Shown here: positions 27,001-35,963 of the stretch, one piece after another | How positions within the stretch are numbered: the first letter of the stretch is position 1 | How the letters are laid out: every line of letters starts with the position of its first letter | Assembly (NCBI RefSeq): GCF_008119665.1 | Contig: NZ_CP043046.1 | Location: 620,001-684,000 of the forward strand | Direction: 5' to 3' | Source of the DNA: Pigmentiphaga aceris | GTDB taxonomy: Bacteria; Pseudomonadota; Gammaproteobacteria; Burkholderiales; Burkholderiaceae_B | Length of the DNA stretch: 64,000 nucleotides | Notes under the pieces: model-generated | The model's database searches: none | What the model was told of the DNA's origin: nothing | Seen by the model: only the letters and a program-made list of their open reading frames with translations | Made by a program: the position numbers and the translations under genes

Positions 27001-27469
27001 ACGCCCCGTCGGCGTAACCCTGTTGCCGCCAGGCTTCGAACACCACCACCGCCACGGTATTCGACAGGTTCAGGCTGCGCTGCCCGGCGCGCATCGGCAG
27101 GCGCAGGCGTTCGCTCAGCGCGAATTTCTCTCGCACGGCTTCCGACAGACCGGCTGTTTCGCTGCCGAATACAAACACATCACCGGGCGCAAAGGCGACT
27201 TCTCCGAAGGGCCGCGATCCCCGCGTGGTGAATGCAAAGATGCGGTCGGGCGCAGCGCCGATGGCGGCGATGGCCGCATCGAAGTCGTCATGCACCTGCA
27301 TCGGTGCCCACTCGTGATAATCCAGGCCCGCGCGTCGCAGCTTGGTGTCGTCCAGGTCGAAGCCCAGCGGGCGCACCAGGTGCAGCTGCGCCCCGGTATT
27401 GGCGCACAGCCGGATCACGTTACCGGTGTTGGGCGGGATTTCGGGCGAAACGAGAATGACGTGGAACAC
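26999..27469 (-). CDS. trmL: tRNA (cytidine/uridine-2'-O)-methyltransferase TrmL
   Basis: A 156-residue SPOUT-family methyltransferase that modifies the wobble base of tRNA-Leu isoacceptors. The knot region is FVFGSETAGLSEAV and MRAGQRSLNLSNTVAVVVFEA, as in E. coli TrmL (157 residues); N-terminal EIPPNTGNVIRLCANTG is typical. The single gene lies 49 bases upstream of the comF stop on the same strand order. Confidence 0.93.
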   Translation of the reverse strand: MFHVILVSPEIPPNTGNVIRLCANTGAQLHLVRPLGFDLDDTKLRRAGLDYHEWAPMQVHDDFDAAIAAIGAAPDRIFAFTTRGSRPFGEVAFAPGDVFVFGSETAGLSEAVREKFALSERLRLPMRAGQRSLNLSNTVAVVVFEAWRQQGYADGA

Positions 27470-27518
27470 CGGGAAGACCTTGGCTTGAACGAATCAACAG
27501 GCGGGATTGTGCCATTGC

Positions 27519-28289
27519 TCATTCGACCGCGTGCCACGCGGGGAAGGGCGTGCGCGCCACGGCCAGCGCGGTCACGCTGGCGGCACCCGCACCCAGCAAG
27601 GCGCGACTGACGGCATCCAGTGTGGCCCCGGTGGTCATCACGTCGTCCACCACCGCCAGGTGCCAGCCGTCAATTGCGCCGGTTGTGCGGAACAAGGCCT
27701 GCGCATTGCGCGATCGCGCTTGCCTGCCAAGTGAATGCTGGGCGGGAGCTTCGCGCGTGCGTGTCAGCAGCCCTCGGGCGACCGGCAGGCCCAATTCACG
27801 CCCCAGCGCACGGGCGATTTCGTTGGCCGGATTGAAGCCACGTCTGGCCAGCGAGGCCGTGCTGGCCGGCACCGGCACCAGCCGGGTGTCCGCCGGCAAG
27901 CCGCCCTGGTGCCTGATGGATTCGGCAAGCAAGCGTGCCAGCAGCCCGGCACGCGCATATTGACCGCGTTGTTTCAGCTGCAGAATCAGCAGATCGGCGG
28001 GTTCTGCGTAATCGAACGCGATCATGGCCTGCGTGAACACGGGTGGCGTCGTCGCGCAATCCGGGCAAGCGATAGCCGTCTGCGGAAGACGTAACGCGCA
28101 GCACGCACAGCGAGGAAAAGTCGCCAGGCGCGTCGACCACACGACATCGGCTTCGCAGGGCTGACAAAGCGCGCCGCCCGACGTTTTCGTGCCACATAGT
28201 GGGCACTCACCCGGCAGCTTTAGCAAGCTGGTTCGCAGCTGAGCGAAGGCGCGGCTGAATGGATGTGAAAGTGAGGTTGGCCAGGGCAT
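27519..28289 (-). CDS. comF: ComF-family phosphoribosyltransferase-like protein
   Basis: A 256-residue protein. The N-terminal half carries a double zinc-ribbon (CPLCG, CQPC, CACC, CPDC), and the C-terminal half is a phosphoribosyltransferase fold with the PRPP motif LAVVDDVMTTGATL. ComF homologues take part in DNA uptake in competent bacteria, but in proteobacteria the role is often uncertain (GntX in E. coli). The ATG at 28289 was chosen since the upstream 139 codons lack similarity. Confidence 0.88.
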   Translation of the reverse strand: MPWPTSLSHPFSRAFAQLRTSLLKLPGECPLCGTKTSGGALCQPCEADVVWSTRLATFPRCACCALRLPQTAIACPDCATTPPVFTQAMIAFDYAEPADLLILQLKQRGQYARAGLLARLLAESIRHQGGLPADTRLVPVPASTASLARRGFNPANEIARALGRELGLPVARGLLTRTREAPAQHSLGRQARSRNAQALFRTTGAIDGWHLAVVDDVMTTGATLDAVSRALLGAGAASVTALAVARTPFPAWHAVE

Positions 28290-28373
28290 TCGGTACGCCG
28301 GGTGAGTGCGTCGCAGGGGCTTTGCGGGTGGCGGAGCCGCTAAGTGTAAAAATAGACACCGTTCCCCGTCTTT

Positions 28374-29324
28374 ATGTTGTGCACCGAAATGTCCAGCCCG
28401 TCTTCCCGTCTGCCCGCGCTCCCGCTCAATCCCGATGATGTCGTCCGGCAGTTTTCCAGGCGGGGCGATTTGAGCAACGCGCAGTTTCTGTATGCCGAAA
28501 TCGGGGCGCGCATGAACGAGCGGCTCGACTATATCCGTCTGCAACCCACCGCCTTGCTCGATGCCGGCTGCGGTGCAGGCACAGCATTGCCCGGATTGCG
28601 CGCACGGTATCCCGATGCCCGATATACCGGCATCGATTCCTGTGAACCCTTGCTGGTTCACGCCCGTCGCAATCATCGGCCTGCTGCGGCTGTGCGCCTG
28701 CGTCAATCGGTTCTGGGCCTGGTGGGTCGGGGTGCCGAGGCAGACAGTTTTGTGCGCGCCGATCTGGCTGCCACGGGTTTGTCACCGGAATCGGTGGAAC
28801 TGGTCTGGTCAAACCTGGCGCTGCACTGGCACGCCGAGCCGCACAGCGTATTGGCCGAATGGCGTCGTGTGCTGAAGGTCGGCGGGTTGGCGATGTTCAG
28901 CTGTCTGGGGCCGGGCACCTTGCGCGAATTGCGTGCGGCGCTGGTGACAGCAGGCCTGGATACCCGCACGCCAGCCTTTGTGGATATGCACGATTTTGGC
29001 GATCTGCTGGTGGAAAACGGATTTGCCGACCCGGTCATGGACCAGGAAACCCTGACCCTGACCTATCAGGACCCGACGCGTTTGCTGGCCGATGTGCGTG
29101 CCCTGGGCGGCAATCCAGCGCGTGGTCGCCGGGCAGGTTTGGTGGGACGCAGCTGGCGGGATCGACTCTGTGCCGCGCTGGATGCGCAGCGCGACAGCGA
29201 GGGGCTGATTCGACTGAGTCTGGAGGTTGCCTACGGTCATGCATGGCGTGCCGCAAGCCACCGGGTGGCAGACGGAGAAACCCGTTTATCGGTCAGCGCA
29301 ATAGGGAAAAGCGGCCGTATCTGA
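28374..29324 (+). CDS. SAM-dependent methyltransferase, BioC-like
   Basis: A 316-residue class I methyltransferase; motif I is LLDAGCGAGTALPGLRARYP and motif IV VELVWSNLALHWH, the latter characteristic of BioC, which methylates malonyl-ACP to start biotin synthesis. RRGDLSNAQFLYAEIGARMNERLDYI also recalls BioC and the related NDUFAF5 group. No other bio genes are nearby, so the biotin role remains inference. It is divergent from comF. Confidence 0.78.
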   Translation: MLCTEMSSPSSRLPALPLNPDDVVRQFSRRGDLSNAQFLYAEIGARMNERLDYIRLQPTALLDAGCGAGTALPGLRARYPDARYTGIDSCEPLLVHARRNHRPAAAVRLRQSVLGLVGRGAEADSFVRADLAATGLSPESVELVWSNLALHWHAEPHSVLAEWRRVLKVGGLAMFSCLGPGTLRELRAALVTAGLDTRTPAFVDMHDFGDLLVENGFADPVMDQETLTLTYQDPTRLLADVRALGGNPARGRRAGLVGRSWRDRLCAALDAQRDSEGLIRLSLEVAYGHAWRAASHRVADGETRLSVSAIGKSGRI

Positions 29325-29358
29325 GACGTGCATGAGACAAGCCCTAAGGGGGGAAGCT

Positions 29359-29387
29359 TGCTGGCGTTCCCAAGCGACCCGTATAAT
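29359..29387 (+). promoter_or_regulatory. strong sigma-70-type promoter upstream of the oxidase cluster
   Basis: TTGCTG (29359-29364), exactly 17 bp, then a perfect TATAAT (29382-29387). Transcription would start about 29394, leaving a leader of roughly 400 bases before coxB. Confidence 0.65.
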
Positions 29388-29796
29388 CCGCCAGCCTTCC
29401 CGTTAAACCCTGACTTAATTAAAACGTGCACTTAACGACCAACTTCGGGCGCATTTGACCGATATTGGTGGGAGATCAGGGTAAATATGTAGGGACTGCC
29501 CAAGGTGATTAAGGTATGCGCGAGAGTATGAGTTGCGGGTAAAAGTTAAGTTCCCGTATTAATACTGAGTTCACCCCCGCATTATCAAAATTGGGCAGTG
29601 GTTGTGCGTAATAAGACTCAATATCAATAAGAATTATCAGTACGCAATATGGGTAAAGGCCGCTTCAGTCGGCCGCGTGCACAGCAGCGCCGTCGGGTCG
29701 CTCCAGACCGTCGGTCGTCCGGCACGCTAACAACCAGGTCGTCGCAAGCAGGTTGTGCGACGGTGCTGAAGTACAACGGTATTCTTCGAGGTCGAC
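29388..29796 (+). other. long AT-rich leader region of coxB
   Basis: About 400 bases with lower GC than the surroundings and no convincing ORF. It contains a perfect 10-bp palindrome GTATTAATAC (29556-29565) and an A/T-rich inverted stretch near 29625-29645 (AATATCAATAAGAATTATC). These are candidate binding sites for a redox or iron regulator. Confidence 0.45.
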
Positions 29797-30954
29797 ATGA
29801 AGAAGTGGTGGTTGGGTGGATGGTTCGGCGTGGCGATCGCGTCGGCCAGCAATGTGGCGCAGGCTGTCAGCGACAGCCCGGGCGGCCCGAAAGTGAATCA
29901 GCTCAACCTGCACGAGCCGGTGACCCGTATTGCGGCCGACATCCAGTGGCTGCACTGGATGATGCTGGCAATCTGTCTGATCATCTTCATCGCCGTGTTC
30001 GGCGTGATGTTCTATTCGCTCTGGGCGCACCGGAAATCGCGTGGTGCCAAGCCCGCGACCTTCCACGAAAGCATCGGCGTGGAAATCGCGTGGACCATCA
30101 TTCCCTTCCTGATTGTGATCGGCATGGCGCTTCCGGCGACCAAGACCGTGGTCGCGATGAAGGACACCTCCAATGCCGACCTGACCATCAAGGCCATCGG
30201 ATACCAGTGGAAGTGGGGCTACGACTACCTGTCGGGTGAAGGCGAGGGCATCTCCTTCATGTCCACCCTGGCGACCCCGCGCGAGCAGATCGACAATCTG
30301 GCGCCCAAGGGTGTGAACTACCTGATGGAAGTCGACAACCCGGTCGTGGTGCCGGTCGACAAGAAGATCCGCGTGGTCACCACCGCCAACGACGTGATCC
30401 ATTCCTGGATGATCCCGGCCTTCGGCGTCAAGCAAGATGCCATCCCCGGCTTCGTGCGCGACACCTGGTTCCGTGCCGAAAAAATCGGTGAATACCGTGG
30501 CCAGTGCGCCGAGCTCTGTGGCAAGGATCACGCCTTCATGCCCATCGTGGTGAAGGTCGTGAGCCAGCAGGACTACACCGCCTGGGTCGACGAGCAGAAG
30601 AAGCTCCTTGCTGCCGCTGCCGACGACCCGACCAAGGTCTGGACTGCCGACGAACTGAAGGTTCGTGGCGAGAAGGTCTATGCCGCCAACTGTGTGGCCT
30701 GTCACCAGGCGACTGGCAAGGGCGTTCCGGGCAGCTTCCCGGCGCTCGATGGCGACAAGGTCGTGCTCGGTCCCAAGGCAGACCAGATCAAGGTCTTGTT
30801 GAATGGCAAGCCGGGCACCGCCATGGCCTCCTTCAAACACCTGTCCGATACGGAAATCGCTGCCGTGATCACCTACACCCGCAATGCCTGGAGCAATGCA
30901 GGCAAGGGAACCGATCCGGTGGTTCAGCCCGCCGACATTACCGCCTCACGTTGA
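29797..30954 (+). CDS. ctaC: cytochrome c oxidase subunit II with fused cytochrome c (caa3 type)
   Basis: A 385-residue subunit: signal peptide (1-24), two membrane helices (about 50-125), the CuA cupredoxin domain with ligands in CAELCGKDHAFM and an upstream His in VIHSWMIPAFG, and a C-terminal class I cytochrome c domain with CVACH. This fusion defines caa3-type oxidases, in which subunit II accepts electrons directly from a soluble or membrane cytochrome c. It heads the oxidase cluster. Confidence 0.95.
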   Translation: MKKWWLGGWFGVAIASASNVAQAVSDSPGGPKVNQLNLHEPVTRIAADIQWLHWMMLAICLIIFIAVFGVMFYSLWAHRKSRGAKPATFHESIGVEIAWTIIPFLIVIGMALPATKTVVAMKDTSNADLTIKAIGYQWKWGYDYLSGEGEGISFMSTLATPREQIDNLAPKGVNYLMEVDNPVVVPVDKKIRVVTTANDVIHSWMIPAFGVKQDAIPGFVRDTWFRAEKIGEYRGQCAELCGKDHAFMPIVVKVVSQQDYTAWVDEQKKLLAAAADDPTKVWTADELKVRGEKVYAANCVACHQATGKGVPGSFPALDGDKVVLGPKADQIKVLLNGKPGTAMASFKHLSDTEIAAVITYTRNAWSNAGKGTDPVVQPADITASR

Positions 30955-30960
30955 TTCCCC

Positions 30961-30980
30961 CGGCCGCCTGTCGGCGGCCG
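30961..30980 (+). other. stem-loop between ctaC and ctaD
   Basis: CGGCCGCC, TGTC loop, GGCGGCCG: an 8-bp GC stem without a T-run, seven bases after the ctaC stop. It may stabilise or process the transcript rather than end it. Confidence 0.55.
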
Positions 30981-31077
30981 CTGGAAGCCACGCGAGTCCG
31001 AGTCTTAACTTGTTGAGTTGATGCCGACGCCGGTCAGCCGACGCGGCGGCAGCAGTACCGAGCAGCCAGGAGCCACT

Positions 31078-32679
31078 ATGAGCAGCACCGCGATCGATCA
31101 CGTCCACGGACACGATCATGGGCACGACCACGCGCACGAGCATCCGCACGGATGGCGTCGCTGGCTGTTCGCGATCAACCACAAAGACATCGGGACGATG
31201 TACCTGATCTTCTCGTTCGTGATGCTGCTGGAAGGCGGGTTGCTGGCGCTGCTGTTGCGCACCGAGCTGTTCTCGCCCGGCCTGCAGTTCTTCCGCCCGG
31301 AACTGTTCAACCAGTTCACCACCATGCACGGCCTGATCATGGTGTTCGGTGCGATCATGCCGGCCTTCGTGGGCTTTGCGAACTGGATGATCCCGCTGCA
31401 GATCGGCGCATCCGACATGGCTTTCGCCCGGATGAACAACTTCAGCTTCTGGCTGCTGCCGGTGGCCGCCATTCTGTTGACCGGTTCCTTCTTTGTACCT
31501 GGCGGCGCAACCGCCGCAGGCTGGACGCTGTATGCACCGCTGTCGGTGCAGATGGGCCCCGGCATGGACATGGCCATTCTGGCCGTGCACATCATGGGCG
31601 CATCGTCGATCATGGGTGCCATCAACATCGTCGTCACCATCCTGAACATGCGCGCGCCCGGCATGACCTTGATGAAAATGCCGATGTTCTGCTGGACCTG
31701 GCTGATCACTGCCTACCTGCTGATCGCCGTGATGCCCGTGCTGGCCGGTGCCATCACCATGGTGCTGACCGATCGCCACTTCGGTACCTCGTTCTTCAAT
31801 GCGGCCGGCGGCGGCGATCCGGTGATGTACCAGCACATCTTCTGGTTCTTCGGTCACCCCGAGGTCTACATCATGATCTTGCCGGCCTTCGGGATCGTGT
31901 CGCAGATCGTGCCGACCTTTGCCCGCAAGCGCCTGTTCGGTTATGCCTCGATGGTGTACGCCACCTCGTCGATCGCCATCCTGTCCTTCATCGTGTGGGC
32001 CCACCACATGTTCACCACTGGCATGCCGGTGACCGGACAGCTGTTCTTCATGTACGCCACCATGCTGATCGCCGTGCCCACGGGCGTGAAGATCTTCAAC
32101 TGGCTGGCAACCATGTGGCGCGGTTCGATGACCTTCGAGACGCCGATGCTGTTCTCGGTGGGCTTCATCTTCGTGTTCACGCTGGGCGGCTTCACTGGTC
32201 TGATCCTGGCCGTGGCCCCGATCGACATCCAGCTGCAGGACACCTATTACGTGGTGGCCCACTTCCACTACGTGCTGGTGGCCGGTTCGCTGTTCGCCTT
32301 GTTCGCCGGTGCCTACTACTGGCTGCCGAAGTGGACCGGCTTCATGTATTCGGAAAAGATCGGTCGTCTGCACTTCTGGTCCTCGCTGATTTCGTTCAAC
32401 GTGACCTTCTTCCCGATGCACTTCCTGGGCCTGGCCGGCATGCCGCGTCGTTACGCTGACTACGCCGCGCAGTTCACCGACTTCCACAAGATCGCCACCG
32501 TGGGTGCGTTCTGGTTCGGTCTGTCGCAACTGATCTTCCTGTACGCCGTGCTGCGTGCCTACGCCGGCAAGGGCGAGAAAGCGCCTGCCAACCCGTGGGA
32601 ATCCGAAGACGGTCTGGAGTGGACCGTACCGTCGCCGGCTCCGCACCACACCTTCGAAACCCCGCCGGTTGTGAAATAA
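31078..32679 (+). CDS. ctaD: cytochrome c oxidase subunit I
   Basis: A 533-residue heme-copper oxidase core with 12 membrane helices. The CuB ligand and cross-linked Tyr are in [13 protein letters not shown], the next CuB histidines in WAHHMFTTG, and the heme ligands in HFHYVLVAG. The N-terminus is unusual: residues 8 to 24 have histidine at every second position (nine His), before the conserved [17 protein letters not shown]. The ATG at 31078 is preceded by AGGAG. Heme A and CuB insertion need the downstream CtaA, CtaB, CtaG and SURF1. Confidence 0.96.
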   Translation: MSSTAIDHVHGHDHGHDHAHEHPHGWRRWLFAINHKDIGTMYLIFSFVMLLEGGLLALLLRTELFSPGLQFFRPELFNQFTTMHGLIMVFGAIMPAFVGFANWMIPLQIGASDMAFARMNNFSFWLLPVAAILLTGSFFVPGGATAAGWTLYAPLSVQMGPGMDMAILAVHIMGASSIMGAINIVVTILNMRAPGMTLMKMPMFCWTWLITAYLLIAVMPVLAGAITMVLTDRHFGTSFFNAAGGGDPVMYQHIFWFFGHPEVYIMILPAFGIVSQIVPTFARKRLFGYASMVYATSSIAILSFIVWAHHMFTTGMPVTGQLFFMYATMLIAVPTGVKIFNWLATMWRGSMTFETPMLFSVGFIFVFTLGGFTGLILAVAPIDIQLQDTYYVVAHFHYVLVAGSLFALFAGAYYWLPKWTGFMYSEKIGRLHFWSSLISFNVTFFPMHFLGLAGMPRRYADYAAQFTDFHKIATVGAFWFGLSQLIFLYAVLRAYAGKGEKAPANPWESEDGLEWTVPSPAPHHTFETPPVVK

Positions 32680-32691
32680 GTGGCGACCAGC

Positions 32692-32799
32692 ATGCTTTCT
32701 GACGAACAACGCCGCCGCAATCGTCGCACCGGGCTGATCCTGGGCCTGCTTGCTGCGTCGTTCTTCCTGGCCGTTTTCATCAAGCGCACGTGGTTTTGA
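32692..32799 (+). CDS. small cytochrome oxidase-associated membrane protein (35 residues)
   Basis: A short ORF between ctaD and ctaG, beginning MLSDEQRRRNRRTG and containing one hydrophobic segment (LILGLLAASFFLAVF) ending KRTWF. Its place and layout match the cytochrome oxidase small assembly proteins found at this position in beta-proteobacteria. A GTG at 32680 would add four residues. It is normally missed because of its length. Confidence 0.75.
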   Translation: MLSDEQRRRNRRTGLILGLLAASFFLAVFIKRTWF

Positions 32800-32820
32800 C
32801 CTGACCCGGACTTTGTCATC

Positions 32821-33432
32821 ATGACTGAGCGCGATCCTGCTTCTACCGACATGCCGTCCGCTGCTTCCCAAGGTGCCCGCAATACGCGGATGCTGAAGAA
32901 GCTGGCGGTGGTGACCGTGATGATGTTCGGGTTCGGTTATGCGCTGATCCCGCTCTATGACGTGTTCTGTGAAATCACCGGGATCAATTTCCTGACCCAG
33001 GCGGATGGCAAGGCGGAAGACTTCGCCCGCAACACGCAAGTCGACAGCAGTCGCAGCGTGAAAGTGGTGTTCGACGCGAACATCAAGGGTCCGTGGCGCT
33101 TTCACCCGACCATGTCGAGTGTGACGGTGCACCCGGGCGAGCTGACTACTGTCGTCTACGAGATCGCCAATCAGCAAGACAAACAGATGGTGGGGCAGGC
33201 CATCCCGAGCTACATGCCGATGGCCGCCGCCCAGCATTTCAAGAAGCTGGAGTGCTTCTGCTTTGCGCAGCAAGACCTGAAACCCCACGAGGCGCGAAGC
33301 TTCCCGGTGGTTTTTGTGGTGGATCCCAAGCTGCCCAAGGACGTGACCGAAATCACCTTGTCGTACACCTTCTTCGAGATCCCTGGCCGTGTGGCAGGTG
33401 TTGAGGCAACGCGGGTGACAGGTGGGTCATGA
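32821..33432 (+). CDS. ctaG: CtaG/Cox11, copper delivery to CuB of oxidase
   Basis: A 203-residue protein with one N-terminal membrane helix and a periplasmic immunoglobulin-like domain; the copper-binding motif is CFCFAQQ, and YALIPLYDVFCEITG is the signature after the anchor. It inserts copper into the CuB site of subunit I. The stop overlaps the next gene by four bases. Confidence 0.95.
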   Translation: MTERDPASTDMPSAASQGARNTRMLKKLAVVTVMMFGFGYALIPLYDVFCEITGINFLTQADGKAEDFARNTQVDSSRSVKVVFDANIKGPWRFHPTMSSVTVHPGELTTVVYEIANQQDKQMVGQAIPSYMPMAAAQHFKKLECFCFAQQDLKPHEARSFPVVFVVDPKLPKDVTEITLSYTFFEIPGRVAGVEATRVTGGS

Positions 33433-33656
33433 GCGATGACCTCAAGGAAGTCAGTCGGCGCAAGCTGAATTTCTTCCAGACCATGAGCGCCGTGTTGTGG
33501 TCGTTCGTTGGCCTGCGCCGGGGTGCGGATTACCGCAAGGACGCCGAGCGGCTCAACCCGGTGCATGTGGTGATTGCCGGATTGATTGCGGCAGTGGTGT
33601 TTGTACTGGTGTTGCTGTTGATTGTGCGTGCAGTCGTGAGCTCGGCAGTGAGCTGA
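33429..33656 (+). CDS. DUF2970 small membrane protein
   Basis: A 75-residue protein with a conserved amphipathic start (RRKLNFFQTMSAVLWSFVGLRRGADYRKDAERLNPVH, described here by its ends only as conserved) and a single C-terminal membrane helix (VVIAGLIAAVVFVLVLLLI). The family is found only next to oxidase genes in beta-proteobacteria; its role is unknown but probably linked to oxidase assembly. It overlaps ctaG by four bases (ATGA). Confidence 0.85.
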   Translation: MSDDLKEVSRRKLNFFQTMSAVLWSFVGLRRGADYRKDAERLNPVHVVIAGLIAAVVFVLVLLLIVRAVVSSAVS

Positions 33657-33761
33657 CCGGACAGGTGTCCGGCGGCGGGCAAGTAGCAGTTTTCGGCTGT
33701 GCGCAGCGTGCGACGGCTTCCATGAAATGCAAGTGACGCAGAGTCTGTAGAGGAGAAGAAA

Positions 33762-34637
33762 ATGGGTGCAAGCCACTCGGTGAAGGGCAAGGAGGCACCG
33801 TATTACTTTGTGCCGTCGCCCTCCATGCATCCGGTCCTGGCCGCCATCACGCTGCTCGCATTCGCGATTGGCGCGGTGCTGTGGGTCAACGCATCGGCGC
33901 TCGGCCCGTGGCTGTTTGCCGCTGGTGTAGCCGGCCTGATAGCAGTGCTGTATTTCTGGTTCGGTGATGCGATTGCGGAATCGGAAGGTGGCCTCTACAG
34001 CAAGCGGGTAGACGTGTCTTTCCGCTGGAGCATGAGCTGGTTCATCTTCTCGGAAGTGATGTTCTTCGCGGCATTCTTTGGCGCGTTGTTCTATGCACGC
34101 GCCATCACCACGCCTTGGCTGGGCGACTTCGACCATCGCTTTGCGCTGTGGCCCGACTTCCTGTCGTCCTGGCCCAACCTTGGGCCGGCCGGCATCGTTG
34201 AACAGTTCGCCACCGTAGGCCCGTTCTGGCTGCCCACCATCAACACGGCGCTGCTGCTGACTTCCGGCGTGACCTTGACCATTGCCCACCACGCAATTCG
34301 TGAAGATCACCGCACCAAGACCGCGATCTGGCTGGCAGCCACCGTGATTCTGGGCGCGATCTTCATCGTGGTTCAGGCCTACGAATATCACCACGCTTAC
34401 ACCGATCTCAACCTGAAGCTGACCTCGGGCGTCTACGGCTCGACCTTCTTCCTGTTGACCGGTTTCCACGGCCTGCATGTGACCATCGGCGCGATCATGC
34501 TGTTGGTGGTGCTAATCCGCTTGTTGAAGGGGCACTTCACCAAGGACAACCACTTTGCCTTCGAAGGGGCTGCCTGGTATTGGCACTTCGTGGACGTGGT
34601 GTGGCTGGGCCTGTATGTCTTTGTGTATTGGGTCTGA
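33762..34637 (+). CDS. ctaE: cytochrome c oxidase subunit III
   Basis: A 291-residue integral membrane subunit with seven helices. Conserved features include SMHPVLAA near the start, SEVMFFAAFFGALFY with the buried Glu, GFHGLHVTIG and the C-terminal WYWHFVDVVWLGLYVFVY. It stabilises proton uptake by subunit I. The start is preceded by GAGGAGAAG. Confidence 0.96.
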   Translation: MGASHSVKGKEAPYYFVPSPSMHPVLAAITLLAFAIGAVLWVNASALGPWLFAAGVAGLIAVLYFWFGDAIAESEGGLYSKRVDVSFRWSMSWFIFSEVMFFAAFFGALFYARAITTPWLGDFDHRFALWPDFLSSWPNLGPAGIVEQFATVGPFWLPTINTALLLTSGVTLTIAHHAIREDHRTKTAIWLAATVILGAIFIVVQAYEYHHAYTDLNLKLTSGVYGSTFFLLTGFHGLHVTIGAIMLLVVLIRLLKGHFTKDNHFAFEGAAWYWHFVDVVWLGLYVFVYWV

Positions 34638-34657
34638 ACCGTATTGAGTCTGAATCC
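34632..34657 (+). repeat. GTCTGAAYC repeat spanning the ctaE stop codon
   Basis: GTCTGAACC (34632, including the TGA stop) recurs as GTCTGAATCC at 34648, a 16-base period. Looser CTGAA/ACTGAA/CCGAA copies continue to about 34735. Confidence 0.6.
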
Positions 34658-34736
34658 AGTGGGCGGGCTTACCCCGTCTGCCAGCAGGCTATATTCAGTG
34701 GGCTGAAGCAAGCGGACTGAAAGCGGACCGAATACA

Positions 34737-34777
34737 AAAGGCCGCGCGATCGACGCGTTCGATCGCGCGGCCTTTTT
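34737..34777. terminator. bidirectional terminator after ctaE
   Basis: GGCCGCGCGATCGA and TCGATCGCGCGGCC form a 14-bp stem with a CGCGT loop, preceded by AAAA and followed by six T residues. It ends both the ctaE transcript and the convergent small gene. Confidence 0.92.
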
Positions 34778-34799
34778 TGATTGGGCCCCGTTAATCAGG

Positions 34800-35000
34800 T
34801 CAGCGCAGCCCGCCGCTTTGTATCCACCCCATCCAGTGCGCGAACAGGACAAACAGGAACAGGGTGACCGACAAGCCGATACGCACCGTCAGTGCGTTCA
34901 CGGTGCGGTTGCTCTTCCCCTTGTCGCGCATCAGATAGAACAGGGCAGAGCCCAGGCTCATGAATATGCCGATGAAGGCCAGTGCCACGATGAAACGCAT
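34800..35000 (-). CDS. DUF2909 twin-helix small membrane protein
   Basis: A 66-residue protein with two membrane helices (residues 4-24 and 41-62) joined by a basic loop RDKGKSNRTVNALTVRIG. The family sits opposite SURF1 in oxidase clusters of beta- and gamma-proteobacteria; its function is not known. It is divergent from the SURF1 gene. Confidence 0.85.
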   Translation of the reverse strand: MRFIVALAFIGIFMSLGSALFYLMRDKGKSNRTVNALTVRIGLSVTLFLFVLFAHWMGWIQSGGLR

Positions 35001-35144
35001 GAATACTCTCCTGCAGACCGCCGATTATCGCAGTCTACGGGCGGTCCAATCGCAGCTTGCCGGCCAGCAGGTAGAAACCCCGAGCGATCCTGGCGTAAGG
35101 GTTGAACCCGGCGCGGGCGGTATTTCTTTCCGTCGTGTGTCTGC

Positions 35145-35963
35145 ATGAGCGCACCTGGCCGCACGCGGCTGCTGGTCGGCGTGATCGGTTTGCTGCTGAT
35201 CATTGCCGTCACCGTCAGTGCCGGTCGTTGGCAACTGGCGCGTGCCGACGAAAAGCGTGCCTTGGTGGCACGTGTCGAACTCGGGCGGACCTTGCCGCCG
35301 CTGGTCCTGTTGCCGGCTTTGCCGGCTGCCGACATGACCGAATGGCGACATGCCCGGGCACGGGGAAAATGGCTGCCGGACTTCACGGTGTTGGTCGAAA
35401 ACCGCAACCATCAGGGGCAACCGGGCTTCTGGGTGGTCAGCCCGCTACAATTCGATCCGCCGACGGCTTCGGGTGGAAGCGCAGGTGCAAGTTCCAGTGC
35501 AAGCCCAGGTTCAGGCGAGGTAGTCGCCGTCCTGCGTGGCTGGACACCCCGGGCGCTGGGCGCGATGCCTGGCGTGGCACCGGTTGTCGTACGCTCGCCC
35601 TCGGGCGTGCAGGACATTCAAGGCGAACTGATTGCCCAGGTGCCGCGTCTATTGGAACTGAGCAGCCTGTCTGGTGCCGCACCGGCGTCCCTGGCCAGCC
35701 GTTTTGGTGCGGCTGACGGCCCGCCCAGGTTGCAGAATTTCGACGTCGCGACCTATGCTGCCGCCACCGGTTTGAAAGTTCTGCCGATGGTGCTGCAACA
35801 GACCGGCGAGGCCGACGACGGCCTGATCCGTGACTGGGCACCGCCGCCGAACAATATCGACACGCATCTCGGTTACGCGATGCAGTGGTTTTCGTTTGCC
35901 GCAATCGCCGTGATTGCATTGGGAGTGCTGCTTGTCCGACGATTCCGTTCGCCCCGCCGCTGA
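35145..35963 (+). CDS. SURF1-family oxidase assembly protein
   Basis: A 272-residue protein anchored by N- and C-terminal membrane helices with a periplasmic domain between, the SURF1 plan. Conserved segments are GRWQLARADEK, VLVENRNHQGQPGFWVV and VLRGWTPR, and DAHLGYAMQWFSFA-like NNIDTHLGYAMQWFSFA at the end. It binds heme A and aids its insertion into subunit I. Residues 105-125 are a Ser/Gly/Ala-rich insert. Confidence 0.9.
   Translation: MSAPGRTRLLVGVIGLLLIIAVTVSAGRWQLARADEKRALVARVELGRTLPPLVLLPALPAADMTEWRHARARGKWLPDFTVLVENRNHQGQPGFWVVSPLQFDPPTASGGSAGASSSASPGSGEVVAVLRGWTPRALGAMPGVAPVVVRSPSGVQDIQGELIAQVPRLLELSSLSGAAPASLASRFGAADGPPRLQNFDVATYAAATGLKVLPMVLQQTGEADDGLIRDWAPPPNNIDTHLGYAMQWFSFAAIAVIALGVLLVRRFRSPRR

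Noticed and set aside
29625..29645. Definite Fur box before ctaC
   Set aside because: Only about 13 of 19 positions fit the consensus; kept as a remark in the leader description only.
30946..33288. 780-codon minus-strand ORF opposite ctaD and ctaG
   Set aside because: His/Gln/Arg-rich shadow of conserved oxidase genes on the other strand, with no domain.
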